Shown in pieces: positions 6,305 to 7,703 of a DNA stretch of 7,703 bases. The translations under genes and the position numbers were made by a program. The stretch lies in contig JAFGTZ010000492.1 in assembly GCA_016938795.1 (NCBI GenBank), positions 1-7,703 of the forward strand, written 5' to 3'. The stretch comes from Chromatiaceae bacterium (GTDB lineage: Bacteria > Pseudomonadota > Gammaproteobacteria > Chromatiales > Chromatiaceae). Below the pieces are notes generated by a model. The model was given only the letters and a program-made list of their open reading frames with translations, was not told where the DNA came from and did no database searches. The stretch's first letter is position 1. Each line of letters starts with the position of its first letter.

Positions 6305-7147
6305 CTAGCCGAGCCGCTTGCGCAGGTGCAGAACTCCCCAGCTCAGATAGCCCGCGCGGGCGGCCTCGATCCAGTGTCCGAGCCCCGCCTGCATGCGCTC
6401 CAGGTAGTCACCGGATACCTTCTCGCCAAGCGCATCGCGCAGACGCTCCAGTTCATCACGCACCCGGCTGTAATGGGTTTCCAGATGCTCGGTCATGGGC
6501 AGCATTTCCACCTCATCAAGCCCTTCGCGCGCCGCTATCTGCCGATAGAAGGCAAAGGAGGCCAGGCTGTCGAGATGAATCCGATCAAGCACTGGCTGTA
6601 AAACAGCTGCCGGGCAGTCATCGGCCTGCATGGGGTCGGTAAAGATGAGGCGGCCACCGGGGCGCAAGACGCGGGCCGCCTCGGCGATGACACGCCCGCG
6701 TTCGCCACTGTGCAGAATGGCGTCCTGCGACCACACCAGATCGAAATGCGCCTCGGGGAAGGGAATCGCCTCGAAGCTTCCGTCCACCACCTCGATGCGC
6801 GCATCCAGCCCTCGCTCGCGGTTCATGGCGCGGTTGCGCGCATTTTCCTTCTCGCTCAGATTCAGACAGCTGACCTGACAGCCATGTGTGCCAGCCAGAT
6901 ATCGTGCCGCGCCGCCATAGCCCGAGCCGATGTCGAGCACCCGTGTCTCTGGCCCCAATGGCGCAACAGCGTGCGCCATGCGCTCCACGGTGCGACGGCT
7001 CGCGGTGGCGATGTCTTCGGTGGGGTCTTCATAAATGCCGACGTGGATATCCTCGCCGCCCCAGACATGGAAATAAAAGTGATCGGCGTCATCGCTGTTG
7101 TAATAGGTGCGCGCGGTCTCGACGAGAGGGGAATAGGAGAGGCTCAT
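6305..7147 (-). CDS. bsmB: Sarcosine/dimethylglycine N-methyltransferase (betaine synthesis)
   Basis: 280-residue SAM-dependent enzyme expected to methylate sarcosine to dimethylglycine and then to glycine betaine in the cytoplasm, the last steps of de novo betaine synthesis in halophiles. The class I Rossmann core shows motif I VLDIGSGYGG (70-79), an acidic stretch VDGSFEAIPF (121-130), FDLVWSQDAILH (135-146) and LRPGGRLIFTDPM (161-173). The N-terminus with YYNSDDADHFY...VWGGEDIHVGIY (residues 15-39) is typical of the SDMT family, and length fits. The ATG is 4 bases after the stop of the upstream methyltransferase, and a strong GGGGGAGG (7164-7157) within that gene's last codons sits 9 bases ahead, so the two are translationally linked. 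The frame stays open upstream to 7600, but that part only overlaps the neighbour. The symbol follows the cyanobacterial genes. Salt induction is likely but not visible here. Confidence 0.93.
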   Translation of the reverse strand: MSLSYSPLVETARTYYNSDDADHFYFHVWGGEDIHVGIYEDPTEDIATASRRTVERMAHAVAPLGPETRVLDIGSGYGGAARYLAGTHGCQVSCLNLSEKENARNRAMNRERGLDARIEVVDGSFEAIPFPEAHFDLVWSQDAILHSGERGRVIAEAARVLRPGGRLIFTDPMQADDCPAAVLQPVLDRIHLDSLASFAFYRQIAAREGLDEVEMLPMTEHLETHYSRVRDELERLRDALGEKVSGDYLERMQAGLGHWIEAARAGYLSWGVLHLRKRLG

Positions 7148-7151
7148 GGGT

Positions 7152-7703
7152 TCAGGCCTCCCCCTGCAGGTAGCGTTTTTCAGCGACATGAATGAAAAAA
7201 TCGGGTTCCTTGTCGCGATAGGTTTCCTGAAAATCGCCATAGGTGGTGACACGCTGAAAACCGACCTCGCGCAGCAAGCGGCGCACGTAGTCCTTGCGCA
7301 GCGGAAACATGTTGAGGTGGAAGACATGATCACCGGGAAACTCGTAGCGGAAGCGTGCGAGCGAGTCATCGATATGTTCGGGCGTGGCGCGCACGTTATC
7401 GCCGCAGTAGTAATAATTGTGCGAGGGCTCGATCTGGTGATCGAGCAGGGCGTCATAGTTGCGCTGATCGAGGATGAGGATGCCATCGTGGCGCAGGGTG
7501 GCGTAGAACTCAGCGAGCGCCTTGCGCCGGTCGTTCTCGTCGTGCAGATGGGTAAAGGAGTTGCCCAGACAGATGACCGCGTCGTAATAATCATGCACAT
7601 CTTGGTTTAGCCAGCGCCAGTCGGCCTGCACCGTGCGTAGTAAGCGTCCCTGATTGCGGGCGTTTTCAAAGGCCTTGGCCAGCATGTTGGGATTGCCATC
7701 GGC
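7152..7703 (-). CDS. bsmA: Glycine/sarcosine N-methyltransferase, C-terminal part (betaine synthesis)
   Basis: The last 183 codons of a gene whose start lies beyond the right edge; the frame is open to base 7703. The family converts glycine to sarcosine and then dimethylglycine using SAM, feeding the enzyme encoded just downstream. Recognisable stretches: the second half of the SAM domain with DAVICLGNSFTHL and LRHDGILILDQRNYDALLD, then YYYCGDNV, the FPLRKDYVRRLLREVGF segment, TYGDFQETY, and the terminal DFFIHVAEK. These match the glycine sarcosine N-methyltransferase family closely. The amino-terminal substrate region and SAM motif I cannot be inspected. Its last codons carry the ribosome site of the next gene. 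An internal ATG at 7685 is not a plausible start because it would remove the SAM motif I. Confidence 0.93.
   Translation of the reverse strand, partial: ADGNPNMLAKAFENARNQGRLLRTVQADWRWLNQDVHDYYDAVICLGNSFTHLHDENDRRKALAEFYATLRHDGILILDQRNYDALLDHQIEPSHNYYYCGDNVRATPEHIDDSLARFRYEFPGDHVFHLNMFPLRKDYVRRLLREVGFQRVTTYGDFQETYRDKEPDFFIHVAEKRYLQGEA

Noticed and set aside
7148..7600. Longer start for the dimethylglycine methyltransferase
   Set aside because: It would overlap the upstream methyltransferase in another frame with Thr/Ser/Arg-rich nonsense; the ATG at 7147 has a strong ribosome site and the expected N-terminus.
1..7703. CRISPR array, tRNA/rRNA, insertion sequence, retron or defence island
   Set aside because: No regularly spaced repeats, cloverleaf, transposase, reverse transcriptase or nuclease motif was seen anywhere in the window.

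Overview
The window is GC-rich bacterial DNA with strong G/C third-position bias and dense coding. The gene set is a diguanylate cyclase, an EAL-family protein, a fused peptide-type ABC ATPase, a cold-shock protein, and the two-enzyme glycine-to-betaine methylation pathway. It suggests a halophilic or salt-tolerant gammaproteobacterium, plausibly a purple sulfur bacterium of the Chromatiales. That placement is inferred from gene content and protein style; no marker gene is present.

Layout, left to right. (1) Positions 1-1738, minus strand: a long sensor diguanylate cyclase (PAS-like domain, Pro/Ala linker, PAS-like domain with a CxxC motif, GAF-like region, complete GGDEF domain), running off the left edge. 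(2) 1739-2064: a divergent intergenic region with an AT-rich island and several inverted repeats, likely holding promoters for both flanking genes. (3) 2065-4077, plus strand: one polypeptide carrying two complete ABC ATPase halves of the DppD/DppF (OppD/OppF) type, each ending in an oligo_HPY tail with four cysteines at identical spacing. No permease or binding-protein gene is nearby. (4) 4202-5578, plus strand: a degenerate receiver domain joined to a catalytically eroded EAL domain, resembling FimX-type c-di-GMP receptors. (5) 5579-5990: a 412-base stretch with no convincing gene but several inverted repeats, including two hairpins just before the next gene. (6) 5991-6203, plus strand: a 70-residue CspA-family cold-shock protein, followed by a strong intrinsic terminator. 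(7) 6305-7703, minus strand: sarcosine/dimethylglycine N-methyltransferase and, upstream of it, the C-terminal part of glycine/sarcosine N-methyltransferase, in a tight operon that converges on the cold-shock gene.

How the genes fit together. The last two enzymes make glycine betaine, a compatible solute, from glycine and SAM. The first cyclase would make c-di-GMP, and the degenerate EAL protein is a plausible reader of that messenger; the transporter ATPase between them may or may not be linked. The most interesting targets are the eroded EAL/receiver protein, the paired cysteine clusters of the ABC ATPase, and the structured non-coding stretch ahead of the cold-shock gene. I did not find clear evidence for an entirely new system such as a defence island, CRISPR array or retron.
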